Source of the DNA: a candidate division WOR-3 bacterium
Lineage (GTDB): Bacteria; Hydrothermota; Tepidihabitantia; Tepidihabitantales; DTDR01
NCBI GenBank assembly: GCA_039801725.1
Contig: JBDRVE010000001.1
Coordinates: 14,833 to 78,832 of the forward strand
Reading direction: 5' to 3'
DNA: 64,000 nt
This document shows, one piece after another, positions 53,831 through 62,908 of the stretch. Position 1 is the first letter of the stretch. Each line of letters starts with the position of its first letter. The notes beneath the pieces are model-generated. The model saw nothing but the letters and a program-made list of their open reading frames with translations, was not told the DNA's origin and ran no database searches. The position numbers were made by a program, and so were the translations under genes.

Positions 53831-55904
53831 TGGTTGTTATTCCTACTGCTTTTCGGGAAAGTTGAATTCTCCCCATCTCATCAATAGCAATCACTCTCAC
53901 AAAAACTTTGTCCCCAACCTTCACTTCACTTGTTAAATTTTTAACTCGGTAATTAGCCCATTGAGAAATATGACAAAGTCCTTCTTTGCCAGGAGCAATT
54001 TCAATAAACACGCCAAAGGGAACTATTCTTTTTACTTCCCCTAAATATACTTTTCCAACTTCAACGTCTTCAACAATTGCTAAAATTCGAGATTTTGCTT
54101 TTTCAATCGCTTCCTCATTAGGTCCAGAAATTGTTATTTTTCCATCATCTTCAATAAAAATTTCAGTGTTTGTTTCGTCAATTATTTTTCTTATTACTTT
54201 GCCTCCGGTGCCAATTACTGCACCAATTTTATCCTTAGGAATTTGGAAAGCAAATACTCGAGGAGCAAAGGTAGAAAGACATTTTCTTGGTTGGTCAATC
54301 GATTTCGCCATCAATTCTAATATTTTTCTGTGAGCCACCCGAGCCTTTTCTATTGCTTCTTTCAAAATTTCTAAAGAAACTCCTTGAATTTTTAAATCTA
54401 ATTGAATAGCAGTGATACCATCTTTTGTCCCAGCCAATTTAAAATCCATATCTCCGTAATGGTCTTCTGTACCTGTAATATCAGTTAAAATTACATAATC
54501 GTTATCTTCCTTTACCAATCCCATGGCGATACCAGCTACCGCTTTCTTCAAAGGTACTCCGGCATCCATTAAAGATAAAGTGGCGCCACAAACTGTCGCC
54601 ATCGAAGAAGAACCGTTTGATTCTAAAATATCAGAAACCACTCGAATAGTATAGGGAAACTCTTCTTCACTGGGCAAGAGATATTTAAAAGCCCGTTCGG
54701 CTAAATAACCATGACCAATTTCTCTTCTGGTAGGGGCTCGTAAGGGTTTTATCTCACCGGTAGAGAAAGGTGGGAAATTATAATGAAGCATAAAACGTTT
54801 TGTCCCTTCACCTTCTAAATCATCAACGATCTGTTCGTCGCTTTTTGTTCCTAAAGTGACAACAGCTAAACATTGTGTTTGACCTCGGGTAAAAATAGCT
54901 GAACCATGGGTTCGTGGCAGTACCGAAACAGCACAAGAAAGTGGTCGGATTTCATCAGGGGTACGACCGTCTATTCTTCTATGTTCTTTAAGTATTAATT
55001 TTCTCACATATTCCCGCGCACATTCTTCGATTACATATTGAATTTGGTTTTCACAATCAGGATATTTATCTTTTAGAAGATTAAAAGCTTCTTCCCGAAT
55101 TTTTCTTAAACTCTCCTGCCTTTCTTTTTTGTCAACAATCTGATAAGCCTGAATTGTTTTTTCTTCAATTATCTCTTTTACTTCTTTAATAAACTCTTCG
55201 GGTAATAACTTCTCGGGTACTTCTAACTTAGAAACATCAATAATTAATCTTTCTTGTGCATCAATGATTTTTCTTATCTCTCCCATTGCTATTTCAATTG
55301 CTTCGATAATATCTTCCGGTTGAACCTCTTTACCATCACCTTCTAACATTACTGGCGCATTTTTAGTAGCGCTAACTACTAAATCTAAAGTAGACACCTC
55401 CAATTCTTTAAGAGTTGGATTAACTATATATTTATTATCAATCTTACCAATGCGAACAGCAGCAATTGGTTGAGAAAAAGGAATCTCTGATAGAAGAAGA
55501 CTAGTTGAAGCACCAATAATTCCTAAAATATCGCCTTCATTTTCTTGATCAAAAGAAAGAAGAAAACTAATCACCTGCACATCTTGGTTAAAGGTTTTTG
55601 GGAAAAGCGGCCTTATAGAACGGTCAATTAAACGGGAAACAATAATCTCTTTATCCCTTGGTTTCCCTTCTCTTTTAAAAAAACCACCAGGAATTTTACC
55701 GGCCGCATAAGCGAGTTCCCGATAATCAACAGTTAAAGGTAAAAAATCTTGAAAAGTATTCTTCTTTTCTTTTTTATAAGTGGCAGTAGTAAGCACAATT
55801 GTGTCGCCATAACGAACTAAAGCGCTACCATCAGCTTGGCGGGCGAGGTTACCAGTCTCGATTGATAAAATCCTGCCTCCGATTTCTATCTCTACCTTAC
55901 TCAT
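53808..55904 (-). CDS. pnp: Polyribonucleotide nucleotidyltransferase (PNPase)
   Basis: 698 residues, the usual length. Two RNase PH-like domains (the second with T-R-G-Q-T-Q and S-D-I-L-E-S-N-G-S-S-S-M-A), a KH domain with I-G-A-V-I-G-T-G-G-K-V-I-R near residue 560, and a C-terminal S1 domain (about 620-690). Phosphorolytic 3'-5' RNA degradation. Follows rpsO with a one-base overlap, the conserved rpsO-pnp order. Confidence 0.97.
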   Translation of the reverse strand: MSKVEIEIGGRILSIETGNLARQADGSALVRYGDTIVLTTATYKKEKKNTFQDFLPLTVDYRELAYAAGKIPGGFFKREGKPRDKEIIVSRLIDRSIRPLFPKTFNQDVQVISFLLSFDQENEGDILGIIGASTSLLLSEIPFSQPIAAVRIGKIDNKYIVNPTLKELEVSTLDLVVSATKNAPVMLEGDGKEVQPEDIIEAIEIAMGEIRKIIDAQERLIIDVSKLEVPEKLLPEEFIKEVKEIIEEKTIQAYQIVDKKERQESLRKIREEAFNLLKDKYPDCENQIQYVIEECAREYVRKLILKEHRRIDGRTPDEIRPLSCAVSVLPRTHGSAIFTRGQTQCLAVVTLGTKSDEQIVDDLEGEGTKRFMLHYNFPPFSTGEIKPLRAPTRREIGHGYLAERAFKYLLPSEEEFPYTIRVVSDILESNGSSSMATVCGATLSLMDAGVPLKKAVAGIAMGLVKEDNDYVILTDITGTEDHYGDMDFKLAGTKDGITAIQLDLKIQGVSLEILKEAIEKARVAHRKILELMAKSIDQPRKCLSTFAPRVFAFQIPKDKIGAVIGTGGKVIRKIIDETNTEIFIEDDGKITISGPNEEAIEKAKSRILAIVEDVEVGKVYLGEVKRIVPFGVFIEIAPGKEGLCHISQWANYRVKNLTSEVKVGDKVFVRVIAIDEMGRIQLSRKAVGITTNDTKRKN

Positions 55905-56173
55905 TACCCTCTGAGACCAAGTTTTTCAACTATTTTTAAGTATCTTTCTTTATGATATTTCATTAGATAATTAAGATGCCGACGCCGTTGATTTATCAAT
56001 TTTATTAACCCTCTGCGGGAATGTTTATCTTTTTTATGCTTTTGTAAATGTTCTGTTAAAAGTTTTATCCTTTCAGTCAAAATAGCAATCTGGACTTCAG
56101 GTGAACCAGTGTCTTTTTCATGAAGTCTAAATTTTTCAATTATTTCTTTTTTTCTTTCTTTTGTTAAAGCCAT
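55904..56173 (-). CDS. rpsO: 30S ribosomal protein S15
   Basis: 89 residues. H[18 protein letters not shown] and [11 protein letters not shown] are typical. Directly upstream of pnp. Confidence 0.98.
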   Translation of the reverse strand: MALTKERKKEIIEKFRLHEKDTGSPEVQIAILTERIKLLTEHLQKHKKDKHSRRGLIKLINQRRRHLNYLMKYHKERYLKIVEKLGLRG

Positions 56174-56180
56174 ACTCTCC

Positions 56181-56747
56181 TCATTTTTTAAGATTATATT
56201 CTTTTAATTCTAAAATTGTAATTTCTCCATCTTCTTCTCTTTGGAATTTTACAATCCCTATCTCTTCTTTTACCCAGATGTGTTTTTGAATATCACCGTC
56301 TTCATTTTGATATCTTATCCGCCAACAATTCGAATAATTTTCGATTCCAATTCTTAAGTCTTCAATATCCAGCACTTCTGCAGTAAATTCCTCGTTCACT
56401 TGCCACGAATTTCCTGCTTTTAATGGTAAAACAAATTGAGTATCCGGTTCATCATCGGTATAACTTAAATATAAACTATCCTTAACCACTATTTTTACCG
56501 TTTCATCCTCTGCCAATTCTTCTAAAGCAAATAAAGAGCCGGTGAGACAAAAAGTATCGTTATTCTCGCCAATCACTTCCATTTTAAAGCTATCTACCAA
56601 ACTAGTATCGCCATTCTCAATCTGCCAAACACGATAAATCCAATAATTTCCAGGACTTAAAGGTATTAACTCTTTCTTTTCTTCTTTTTTCTTACAACTT
56701 ATTAGAAAAGCTGATATTCCTAATAGAATTATAACACTCTTCTTCAT
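56181..56747 (-). CDS. Hypothetical lipoprotein
   Basis: 188 residues from ATG 56747, chosen because GGAGG lies 5 nt upstream; an earlier ATG at 56759 is part of that ribosome site. The signal peptide ends with a lipobox (F-L-I-S-C-K). The mature part is acidic and beta-rich, with [12 protein letters not shown] near its start, a pattern of small periplasmic lipoproteins in uncultured bacteria. Function unknown. First gene of the transcript carrying rpsO and pnp. Confidence 0.78.
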   Translation of the reverse strand: MKKSVIILLGISAFLISCKKKEEKKELIPLSPGNYWIYRVWQIENGDTSLVDSFKMEVIGENNDTFCLTGSLFALEELAEDETVKIVVKDSLYLSYTDDEPDTQFVLPLKAGNSWQVNEEFTAEVLDIEDLRIGIENYSNCWRIRYQNEDGDIQKHIWVKEEIGIVKFQREEDGEITILELKEYNLKK

Positions 56748-56771
56748 CTTCTCCTCCATATTTTGTTAATA

Positions 56772-56799
56772 ATTATAATCAGAGAATCAAATAAGTCAA
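56772..56799 (-). promoter_or_regulatory. Promoter of lipoprotein-rpsO-pnp transcript
   Basis: Minus strand: TTGACT (56794-56799), 16-bp spacer, TATAAT (56772-56777). Here the leader has about 17 nt and a Shine-Dalgarno site, unlike the leaderless units. Confidence 0.65.
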
Positions 56800-57313
56800 C
56801 AATATGTTAAGCCACAATTCTCAGAAAAAATAAGACCATTAATGTGAAAAATGATTATAGTTTCTTTAAAATATACAGATTAGCAAAATAAATTATAATT
56901 TCTTAATCAATTAATTTCTATGATTATCTCTTATTTTCTTCGCTGAAAAACTTATCCAGCCCGTTTTTAATATTTTCCTAACCTTTATCAATAAATTTAA
57001 AACCTTTTTGCTGTCCCTAAATCCCAAATTAGATAACATAGCGCCTCTAAAAATCTATATGAAAAAATTTTATCATACCAATTCAATACGTTCCTTACTT
57101 CATTATACCATCCATAAAGTAATAAATATCATAAACATTTAAATTATCTTATCTACCTTAAATACTTAAATAATTTAAATTCATCTGCTATACCTAAATA
57201 CCTAACATAGCAGAAAAAGATTATCGATGCCTTTCATGGAAAATTTATTAATAAAAACTCTTACAAAGTTATTAACCTCCTTCTTTTTAGAATTAACATC
57301 TCTCTCCTTTTAA
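56800..57313. other. Gene-poor AT-rich stretch
   Basis: No gene is supported. A 42-codon minus-strand ORF (56911-57039) has no ribosome site. Around 57105-57130 the sequence weakly resembles the 'TACCAACCATAA' block of the transposase-like remnants at 2.8 and 5.1 kb. Multiple stops in every frame. Confidence 0.45.
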
Positions 57314-57636
57314 GGCTCATCTTTTTCATTCCTCTCAAAATCGTTATCGCTAACCCTTGGAAACCCATCTCAGTGTCACTTCTTCTCCCCTGGGTTGTTA
57401 ATAGTAACCGACCCACCTTTTGCTATTGATTTTAAGACAATAAAGAATAATTATCATGGGAAAGAAGAAAGTTATCAAAAGGTTATTGTGGGATACCAAA
57501 AGATAAGTATTATGAATTTTCTGTGAATTGGCTAAAAGAGATATATCGAACATTAAAAGACACTAGTAGTTTTTATTTATCGGGCTATAAGAAATATAAG
57601 TTTAATAAAGATGAGAATTACCTTAAAGATTTTTAG
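57314..57636 (+). pseudogene. Broken N4/N6-type DNA methyltransferase fragment
   Basis: One frame (open from 57314 to TGA 57524) contains S-P-G-L-L-I-V-T-D-P-P-F-A-I-D-F, the D-P-P-F catalytic motif IV of amino-methyltransferases. Near 57490 the coding sense moves to another frame, which reads Y-Y-E-F-S-V-N-W-L-K-E-I-Y-R-T-L-K-D and then S-S-F-Y-L-S-G-Y up to TAG 57634, the next conserved block of PF01555-type enzymes. No start codon and at least one frameshift, so it is a relic. Possibly part of a former restriction-modification locus. Confidence 0.65.
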
Positions 57637-58029
57637 TAATTAATGGAGTATTGAGCAAACATAATAACACACTAACAAAATTACTTTAGAGATTATAAAA
57701 TAAGAGAAAAAAACAATTTTACCAAGAGCGATATTAGGCTGGCAAATATTTTGGGTTCTCGCAAAACGATTTAGGCAGAGGCTAATTACTTTTTATTAGC
57801 AGCGCAGGAATTTGTTATGTTGATTACTAAATAGGTTTAAAGACCAGAAAAACAAAAGATGCTTTAACGATTGATATTCAAGAAATCAAAGATTTTACTG
57901 AAAAGAATTTTTTTCGGAGGAAAATAAAAAATCTTTTCCAATTAAAAAGGCTTCTTTTTTTCAGTTTTGTAAATTAATATTAGAAGGAATAATCAGCGGA
58001 ATTTTTAAAAATATATCTAACACTTTAAA
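57637..58029. other. Decayed DNA downstream of methyltransferase relic
   Basis: Short plus-strand frames interrupted by stops, e.g. S-F-P-I-K-K-A-S-F-F-Q-F-C-K-L-I-L-E-G near 57930-57990. They may be the remaining 3' part of the methyltransferase or a lost partner gene. Nothing identifiable. Confidence 0.35.
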
Positions 58030-58057
58030 TTGACAGATTTTTATATTTTATTAAAAT
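58030..58057 (+). promoter_or_regulatory. Promoter of tRNA-Pro (and probably hpt)
   Basis: TTGACA (58030-58035), 16-bp spacer, TAAAAT (58052-58057). The tRNA begins at 58066. Confidence 0.68.
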
Positions 58058-58065
58058 AGAATTAA

Positions 58066-58139
58066 CGGGGCGTAGCGCAGTGGTTTAGCGCGCTTGGTTC
58101 GGGACCAAGAGGTCGCTGGTTCAAATCCAGTCGCCCCGA
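58066..58139 (+). tRNA. tRNA-Pro(CGG)
   Basis: 74 nt. Acceptor CGGGGCG pairs with CGCCCCG. The anticodon stem CTTGG/CCAAG closes loop TTCGGGA, giving anticodon CGG. T-arm GTTCAAATC. No encoded CCA. Only 13 bp separate it from the hpt ATG. Confidence 0.96.
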
Positions 58140-58152
58140 TTTTTAATATTTT

Positions 58153-58689
58153 ATGATAAATATCAAAGTTTTTAAGTTGATTGGTGAAGAAGATATCAAA
58201 GAGAAAGTTAAAGAACTGGCTGATAGAATAAGTAAAGATTATTGCAATAAGGATTTGGTTTTGATCGGTGTGCTAAAAGGTGCCTTTGTCTTTCTAGCTG
58301 ATTTAATCAGAAACTTAACCATTCCCTGTTGTTGTGATTTTATAAAAGTTAGTAGCTATGGCCAAGGTACCGAAACTTCAGGAGTAGTGAAAATTGTGGC
58401 TGATATCTCAACACCAATTGAAAATAAAGATGTCTTATTGGTAGAAGATATTGTTGATACCGGTTTAACTTTGAAGTATTTAATTGACCATTTATCTCTT
58501 AAGAAGCCAAAGTCATTAAAAATTTGTGCCTTGCTTGATAAACCTGAAAAACATAGATTAAAAATTTCGATTGATTATCTTGGTTTTACTATTCCAAACA
58601 AGTTTGTTGTTGGGTATGGAATCGATTATGATGAAAAATTTCGTTATCTTCCTTATATTGGTTATATTGAATTAAATGAAAAAGAATAA
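58153..58689 (+). CDS. hpt: Hypoxanthine phosphoribosyltransferase
   Basis: 178 residues. Salvages hypoxanthine (and often guanine) with PRPP. The PRPP motif is L-L-V-E-D-I-V-D-T-G-L-T near residue 100, and V-L-K-G-A-F-V-F and V-G-Y-G-I-D-Y-D-E blocks are typical. No Shine-Dalgarno site; the gene directly follows tRNA-Pro and precedes adenine deaminase (14-bp overlap), a purine salvage pair. Confidence 0.94.
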   Translation: MINIKVFKLIGEEDIKEKVKELADRISKDYCNKDLVLIGVLKGAFVFLADLIRNLTIPCCCDFIKVSSYGQGTETSGVVKIVADISTPIENKDVLLVEDIVDTGLTLKYLIDHLSLKKPKSLKICALLDKPEKHRLKISIDYLGFTIPNKFVVGYGIDYDEKFRYLPYIGYIELNEKE

Positions 58690-60418
58690 TCTCTTCTCGT
58701 TAATAAAAGCAGCAAAAGGAGAAAAGAAAGGTTCTTTACTTATTAAAAATTGCCAACTTTTAAATCTTTTTACGGGCGAATTAGAAGAGACAAATATTTT
58801 AATTGATGGTGACTATATCTGCGGTATTGGTAAGGAATATCACGATGGAGAAAGAATAATTGATGGCAAAGGCTTATATGCACTGCCAGGATTTATTGAA
58901 AGTCATATTCATATCGAGAGTTCCCTCTTATCATTGGCAGAATTTAGTTATTATGCCTTGCTTTCAGGAACCACTACTTGTGTTTGCGATCCCCATGAGA
59001 TTACTAATGTCTTAGGAATTGACGGCATAAAATATTTCTTAAAGGAAAGTGAAAATTTAATACTCAATTTTTATTTTTATTTTCCTTCTTGTGTGCCAGC
59101 AACACCTTTTGAAGACCTGCCTTTTAAAATCTCTCTTGCTTCTTTTCTCAAACTACTCAAAAACAAAAGAATAATTGGTTTAGGCGAAGTGATGAATTTT
59201 CCTGGAGTGATAAATTGCGAAAAAGATTTAATTAACAAAATTTATTATACACAAAAATTTAACAAAATTATTGATGGCCATTCTCCTTTACTTTTGGGAA
59301 CTAATCTAAATGCCTATCTTTCTTCGGGTATCTATTCTGACCACGAAATAACCAACTTAGAAGAAGCAAAAGAAAAATTGAAAAAAGGGATGTGGTTAAT
59401 GATAAGGGAAGGGAGTGCGGCCAAAAATTTTTTAGATTTAAAAGAGATAATAAAATCTGATAGTATTGACCGCTTGATCTTTATTTCCGATGATATTCAT
59501 CCCGAAGAACTTATCAATTTAGGTCATTTAAACCGAATATTAAAAAAGGCAATCAATCATAATATTCCTGTTCATTGGGCAGTGAGAATGGTTAGCTTTA
59601 ATCCAGCAAATTTCTTTGGTTTTAAAAGGTTGGGATTAGTGGCACCAGGTTATCGAGCAGACGTAAATCTTGTGGATAATTTGAAAGATTTTAAAACTAT
59701 CTATCTTATCAAAGATGGTAAATTGGTGGTTGATAACGGTAAGATTTTAGATATTAGAAAAGCAGGTTATTCATTTTCTCTAATTAAAAAAATTTACCAA
59801 ACTATAAAAGTAAAAAAGATAAAAAAAGAACTTCTAAAGGTCTTCGGAAACCGGAGGGGGTTATTACGAGTGATTAAAATTATTCCTAACCAAATTATTA
59901 CCGAAGAACTTTTAACTTATCCAAAAATGGAAAATGATTTGGTAGTAAGTGACCGAGAAAGGGATATATTAAAACTGGTTGTTATTAATCGACATAAAAA
60001 AGAACCACAAATGGGTATTGGTTTCGTAACTGGTTTTAATTTAAAAGAAGGAGCAATTGCTTCTTCGGTTGCTCACGATTCTCACCATCTTGTTGCCTGT
60101 GGTGTCGATGATGAAAGTATTGTTACCGCAATAAATAAGATTATCGAAGAACAGGGTGGTTTAGCGATTAGCCGAGAAAAAGAAATTCTTTCTTTTTTAC
60201 CCTTAAAGATTGCTGGTCTAATGGCTAACTTAAAAGCACCAGAAGTTGCTAGTTCTTTAAATTTATTACTTAACCTTACAAAAAAATTGGGTTGCACCTT
60301 GGAAAACCCTTTTATTACTTTATCTTTTCTTGCTTTACCGGTAATACCAGAACTTAAATTAACTGATAAAGGATATTTTTCAGCCAAAAATTGGCAGTTT
60401 ATTAGTTTGTGGAGTTAG
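58676..60418 (+). CDS. ade: Adenine deaminase
   Basis: 580 residues. Amidohydrolase converting adenine to hypoxanthine, the substrate of the hpt product. Metal ligands in E-S-H-I-H-I-E-S near residue 80, G-L-G-E-V-M-N-F-P-G, D-G-H-S-P, and D-D-I-H-P-E. The C-terminal domain has S-V-A-H-D-S-H-H. Full length for the bacterial Ade family. Overlaps both neighbours. Confidence 0.95.
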   Translation: MKKNNLFSLIKAAKGEKKGSLLIKNCQLLNLFTGELEETNILIDGDYICGIGKEYHDGERIIDGKGLYALPGFIESHIHIESSLLSLAEFSYYALLSGTTTCVCDPHEITNVLGIDGIKYFLKESENLILNFYFYFPSCVPATPFEDLPFKISLASFLKLLKNKRIIGLGEVMNFPGVINCEKDLINKIYYTQKFNKIIDGHSPLLLGTNLNAYLSSGIYSDHEITNLEEAKEKLKKGMWLMIREGSAAKNFLDLKEIIKSDSIDRLIFISDDIHPEELINLGHLNRILKKAINHNIPVHWAVRMVSFNPANFFGFKRLGLVAPGYRADVNLVDNLKDFKTIYLIKDGKLVVDNGKILDIRKAGYSFSLIKKIYQTIKVKKIKKELLKVFGNRRGLLRVIKIIPNQIITEELLTYPKMENDLVVSDRERDILKLVVINRHKKEPQMGIGFVTGFNLKEGAIASSVAHDSHHLVACGVDDESIVTAINKIIEEQGGLAISREKEILSFLPLKIAGLMANLKAPEVASSLNLLLNLTKKLGCTLENPFITLSFLALPVIPELKLTDKGYFSAKNWQFISLWS

Positions 60419-60873
60419 AAAAAAAATTTTTTGTCGGAGTTATTGGTCCAAATAATCCAAGCAAAAAGATTTATCAACTTGCTTATCAAATTGGTAAAGA
60501 GATTGGTAAAAGAAATTGGGTGTTAATTTGTGGTGGTTTAGGTGGTATAATGGAAGCAGTTTCCAAAGGAGCAAAAGAGGAAGGTGGTTTAACAATTGGC
60601 ATCTTGCCTAATAGCGAAAAATCTTTTGCCAATCCCTATATTGATATTCCCATCGCTACCGGTTTAAACGAAGCAAGAAATTTAATAATTGTTTTAACCA
60701 GTGATGTGATTATTGCCGTTGGTAAAGGTTACGGCACATTATCCGAAATTGCTTTCGCCTTAAAATATAACAAAAAAGTATTTGGTTTAAAAACTTGGCA
60801 GAAAGAATTACCAATTATAAAAATAAAAAATATTAAAGAATTAATAAAAAAACTCATCAATCTTGCATATTAA
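60409..60873 (+). CDS. TIGR00725/LOG-like Rossmann protein
   Basis: 154 residues from GTG 60409, overlapping the ade stop. G-V-I-G-P, L-I-C-G-G-L-G-G-I-M-E-A-V-S-K-G-A, and G-K-G-Y-G-T-L-S-E-I-A identify the 'possible lysine decarboxylase' fold. Relatives with P-G-G-x-G-T-x-x-E hydrolyse nucleotide 5'-monophosphates to free bases; here the motif is V-G-K-G-Y-G-T-L-S-E. Its place behind hpt and ade fits nucleotide salvage, but activity is inferred only. Confidence 0.82.
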   Translation: MELEKKFFVGVIGPNNPSKKIYQLAYQIGKEIGKRNWVLICGGLGGIMEAVSKGAKEEGGLTIGILPNSEKSFANPYIDIPIATGLNEARNLIIVLTSDVIIAVGKGYGTLSEIAFALKYNKKVFGLKTWQKELPIIKIKNIKELIKKLINLAY

Positions 60874-60891
60874 ATATTGATTAATTATAAT
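60863..60891 (+). promoter_or_regulatory. Promoter of the HPr-EI operon
   Basis: TTGCAT (60863-60868), 17-bp spacer, TATAAT (60886-60891). It lies inside the end of the previous gene. The next start codons are GTG 60897 (5 nt away) and ATG 60903 (11 nt away). Confidence 0.6.
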
Positions 60892-60902
60892 TATTAGTGA
60901 AA

Positions 60903-61157
60903 ATGGTGAGGGAAAAGGCAAAAGTGGGGATTGAAATTGGCTTACACGCTCGACCAGCAGCCGAGTTTGTAAAGATTGCTGAAAGATTTAAATCAAAAAT
61001 AAGGGTTTGTAAAGATGGCATCTGGGTTAACGGAAAAAGTATTTTATCCCTACTAACCTTGGCAGCTGAAAGGGGAAGTGAACTTATCTTAGAAGCTGAT
61101 GGCCCAGATGAACAAGAAGCAATTGAAGCATTAAAAAAATTCCTTACTAACCAATGA
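60903..61157 (+). CDS. Phosphocarrier protein HPr
   Basis: 84 residues from ATG 60903, which places the phosphorylated His at the canonical position 15 (G-L-H15-A-R-P-A) and the regulatory Ser at 46 (N-G-K-S46-I). A GTG two codons upstream is 5 nt from the -10 box and could be the actual leaderless start. HPr carries phosphate from enzyme I. The Ser46 site is intact, so HPr kinase regulation is possible, but no hprK is in the window. Overlaps the EI gene by 4 bp. Confidence 0.94.
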   Translation: MVREKAKVGIEIGLHARPAAEFVKIAERFKSKIRVCKDGIWVNGKSILSLLTLAAERGSELILEADGPDEQEAIEALKKFLTNQ

Positions 61158-62908
61158 AAGAAAGAATTTTAAGAGGCATTCCCATAAACGGTGATTTCGG
61201 TTATGGTGAAATAGAAGTCTATTCACCACAATTGCCAGTTATTGAAAAAAAAGAAATCTCTGCCGAAGAAATTTTTCAAGAAAAAGAAAGGTTAGATAAA
61301 GCTATTACTCTAACAAAAGAAGATTTTGAAAAAATTTACCAAAAGGTAAGGGCAGAAATGGGAAAAGATATTGCCGAATTCATTAAAATCCAGATTGCTT
61401 TTCTCACTGATGAAACGGTTATAAAAGAGGCTAAAGAACTAATTGAAAAAGGAAGGGTATCTGCCGAATATGCTTATTCCGAAGTTATCAAAAGATATTA
61501 TCACAATTTAGCAAGTAAAGGAGTAAGCGTTTTTGTTGATAAAAGTTCAGAAATTTTTGATGTCTGTCTTTATGTGTTGAAAAAATTAAAAGATAGTAAA
61601 AAGGGATTCTCACTACTTTTTCCCGATAAAAAATGTCTTCTTTTTGCTCACACTTTAACCCCGATGAATATGGCAATTTTAGATAAAGAGTATATTTTAG
61701 GTATTGCCTTGGAAATGGGTGGTAAGACTTCCCATATTTCTATAATGGCAAAAGCAAAAGAGATTCCTGCCGTGGTGGGTGTAGAAAATCTTTTACAATT
61801 TAGCAGCAAAGTTAAGGAAGCAATAATTGACGGTAATCGAGGTTTAGTAATTCTTTCTCCTACAGAAAAGAGAATAAAATTTTACGAAAAAGAAAAAGAA
61901 GAATTAGGTAAGCGACGAAAGGCGCTAATCACCCAAAAAGAACAGGAAGCAAAAACAAAAGATGGAAAGTATGTGGACATCTCAGCTAATATTGAGTTTG
62001 TTTATGAAGCAGTAATGGCAAAAGAATATGGTGCGAAAGGAATCGGCCTTTTTCGAACTGAATATCTCTTTTTATCCAAAAGAGAATTACCAAGCGAAGA
62101 AGAGCAGTACCAATTTTATAAAGAGGTTGCCGAAAAGATGAAACCCTATTTTGTTATTATCCGGACTTTTGATTTAGGCGGTGATAAAATAATTCCTGGC
62201 TATTTTGAAAATAACCCTTTTTTAGGTTGGCGAGGAATAAGATTCTGTCTAAGCAATTTAAATTTCTTTAAAACTCAATTACGAGCAATCTTAAGGGCTT
62301 CCCAAACAAGAAATATTAAAGTGATGTTGCCGATGGTAAGTAATATTGATGAAGTTATCAAGACCAAAAATATCTTAGAAGAGATAAAACAAGAATTAAA
62401 AGAGAAAAATATCGATTTTGATGAGAATATTGAATTAGGAATTATGATTGAAACACCTTCTTCAGTTTTACTTTCGGATGTGTTAGCAAAATTATGTTCT
62501 TTCTTTTCTATCGGCTCCAATGACCTTACCCAATACACTTTGGCCTGTGACCGTGGAAACGAAAAAGTAAGTTATCTCTTCAGCCATTACCATCCGGCAG
62601 TTTTAAGACTAATAAAAGAAACGATAAAGAATGGCCACAGAAATGGTATTTGGGTTGGTTTATGTGGCGAATTGGCAAGCGAACCTTTCGGTATAATTAT
62701 TTTAATTGGTATGGGAATCGATGAACTATCAATGGCGCCACAATTTATTCCCTATGCAAAAGAACTTATCTCCTTCTTAGATACCGATTTTTGTAAAGAG
62801 ATTGCCGAGAAAGTAATAAACTTTTCTACCCCTTCGGAAGTATTACGTTATCTTAAAAAGAGAATTAAAAAGGAAAAAATTCCCTTAGAAAAATACTCCT
62901 ATGTTTGA
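61154..62908 (+). CDS. ptsI: Phosphoenolpyruvate-protein phosphotransferase (PTS enzyme I)
   Basis: 584 residues, standard length. N-terminal HPr-binding domain, active-site His194 in G-G-K-T-S-H-I-S-I, PEP-binding G-L-F-R-T-E-Y-L-F and R-T-F-D-L-G-G-D-K, and the C-terminal S-I-G-S-N-D-L-T-Q-Y and C-G-E-L-A blocks with the catalytic Cys. Autophosphorylates from PEP and passes phosphate to HPr. No EII permease is visible nearby. Confidence 0.96.
   Translation: MKERILRGIPINGDFGYGEIEVYSPQLPVIEKKEISAEEIFQEKERLDKAITLTKEDFEKIYQKVRAEMGKDIAEFIKIQIAFLTDETVIKEAKELIEKGRVSAEYAYSEVIKRYYHNLASKGVSVFVDKSSEIFDVCLYVLKKLKDSKKGFSLLFPDKKCLLFAHTLTPMNMAILDKEYILGIALEMGGKTSHISIMAKAKEIPAVVGVENLLQFSSKVKEAIIDGNRGLVILSPTEKRIKFYEKEKEELGKRRKALITQKEQEAKTKDGKYVDISANIEFVYEAVMAKEYGAKGIGLFRTEYLFLSKRELPSEEEQYQFYKEVAEKMKPYFVIIRTFDLGGDKIIPGYFENNPFLGWRGIRFCLSNLNFFKTQLRAILRASQTRNIKVMLPMVSNIDEVIKTKNILEEIKQELKEKNIDFDENIELGIMIETPSSVLLSDVLAKLCSFFSIGSNDLTQYTLACDRGNEKVSYLFSHYHPAVLRLIKETIKNGHRNGIWVGLCGELASEPFGIIILIGMGIDELSMAPQFIPYAKELISFLDTDFCKEIAEKVINFSTPSEVLRYLKKRIKKEKIPLEKYSYV

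Noticed and set aside
56911-57039. 42-codon minus-strand ORF
   Set aside because: No ribosome site, no promoter and no recognisable features in a decayed AT-rich region.
57105-57130. Third copy of the transposase-like block
   Set aside because: About 20 of 25 bases resemble the 5.1-kb block, but in such AT-rich DNA and without a supporting frame this may be chance.
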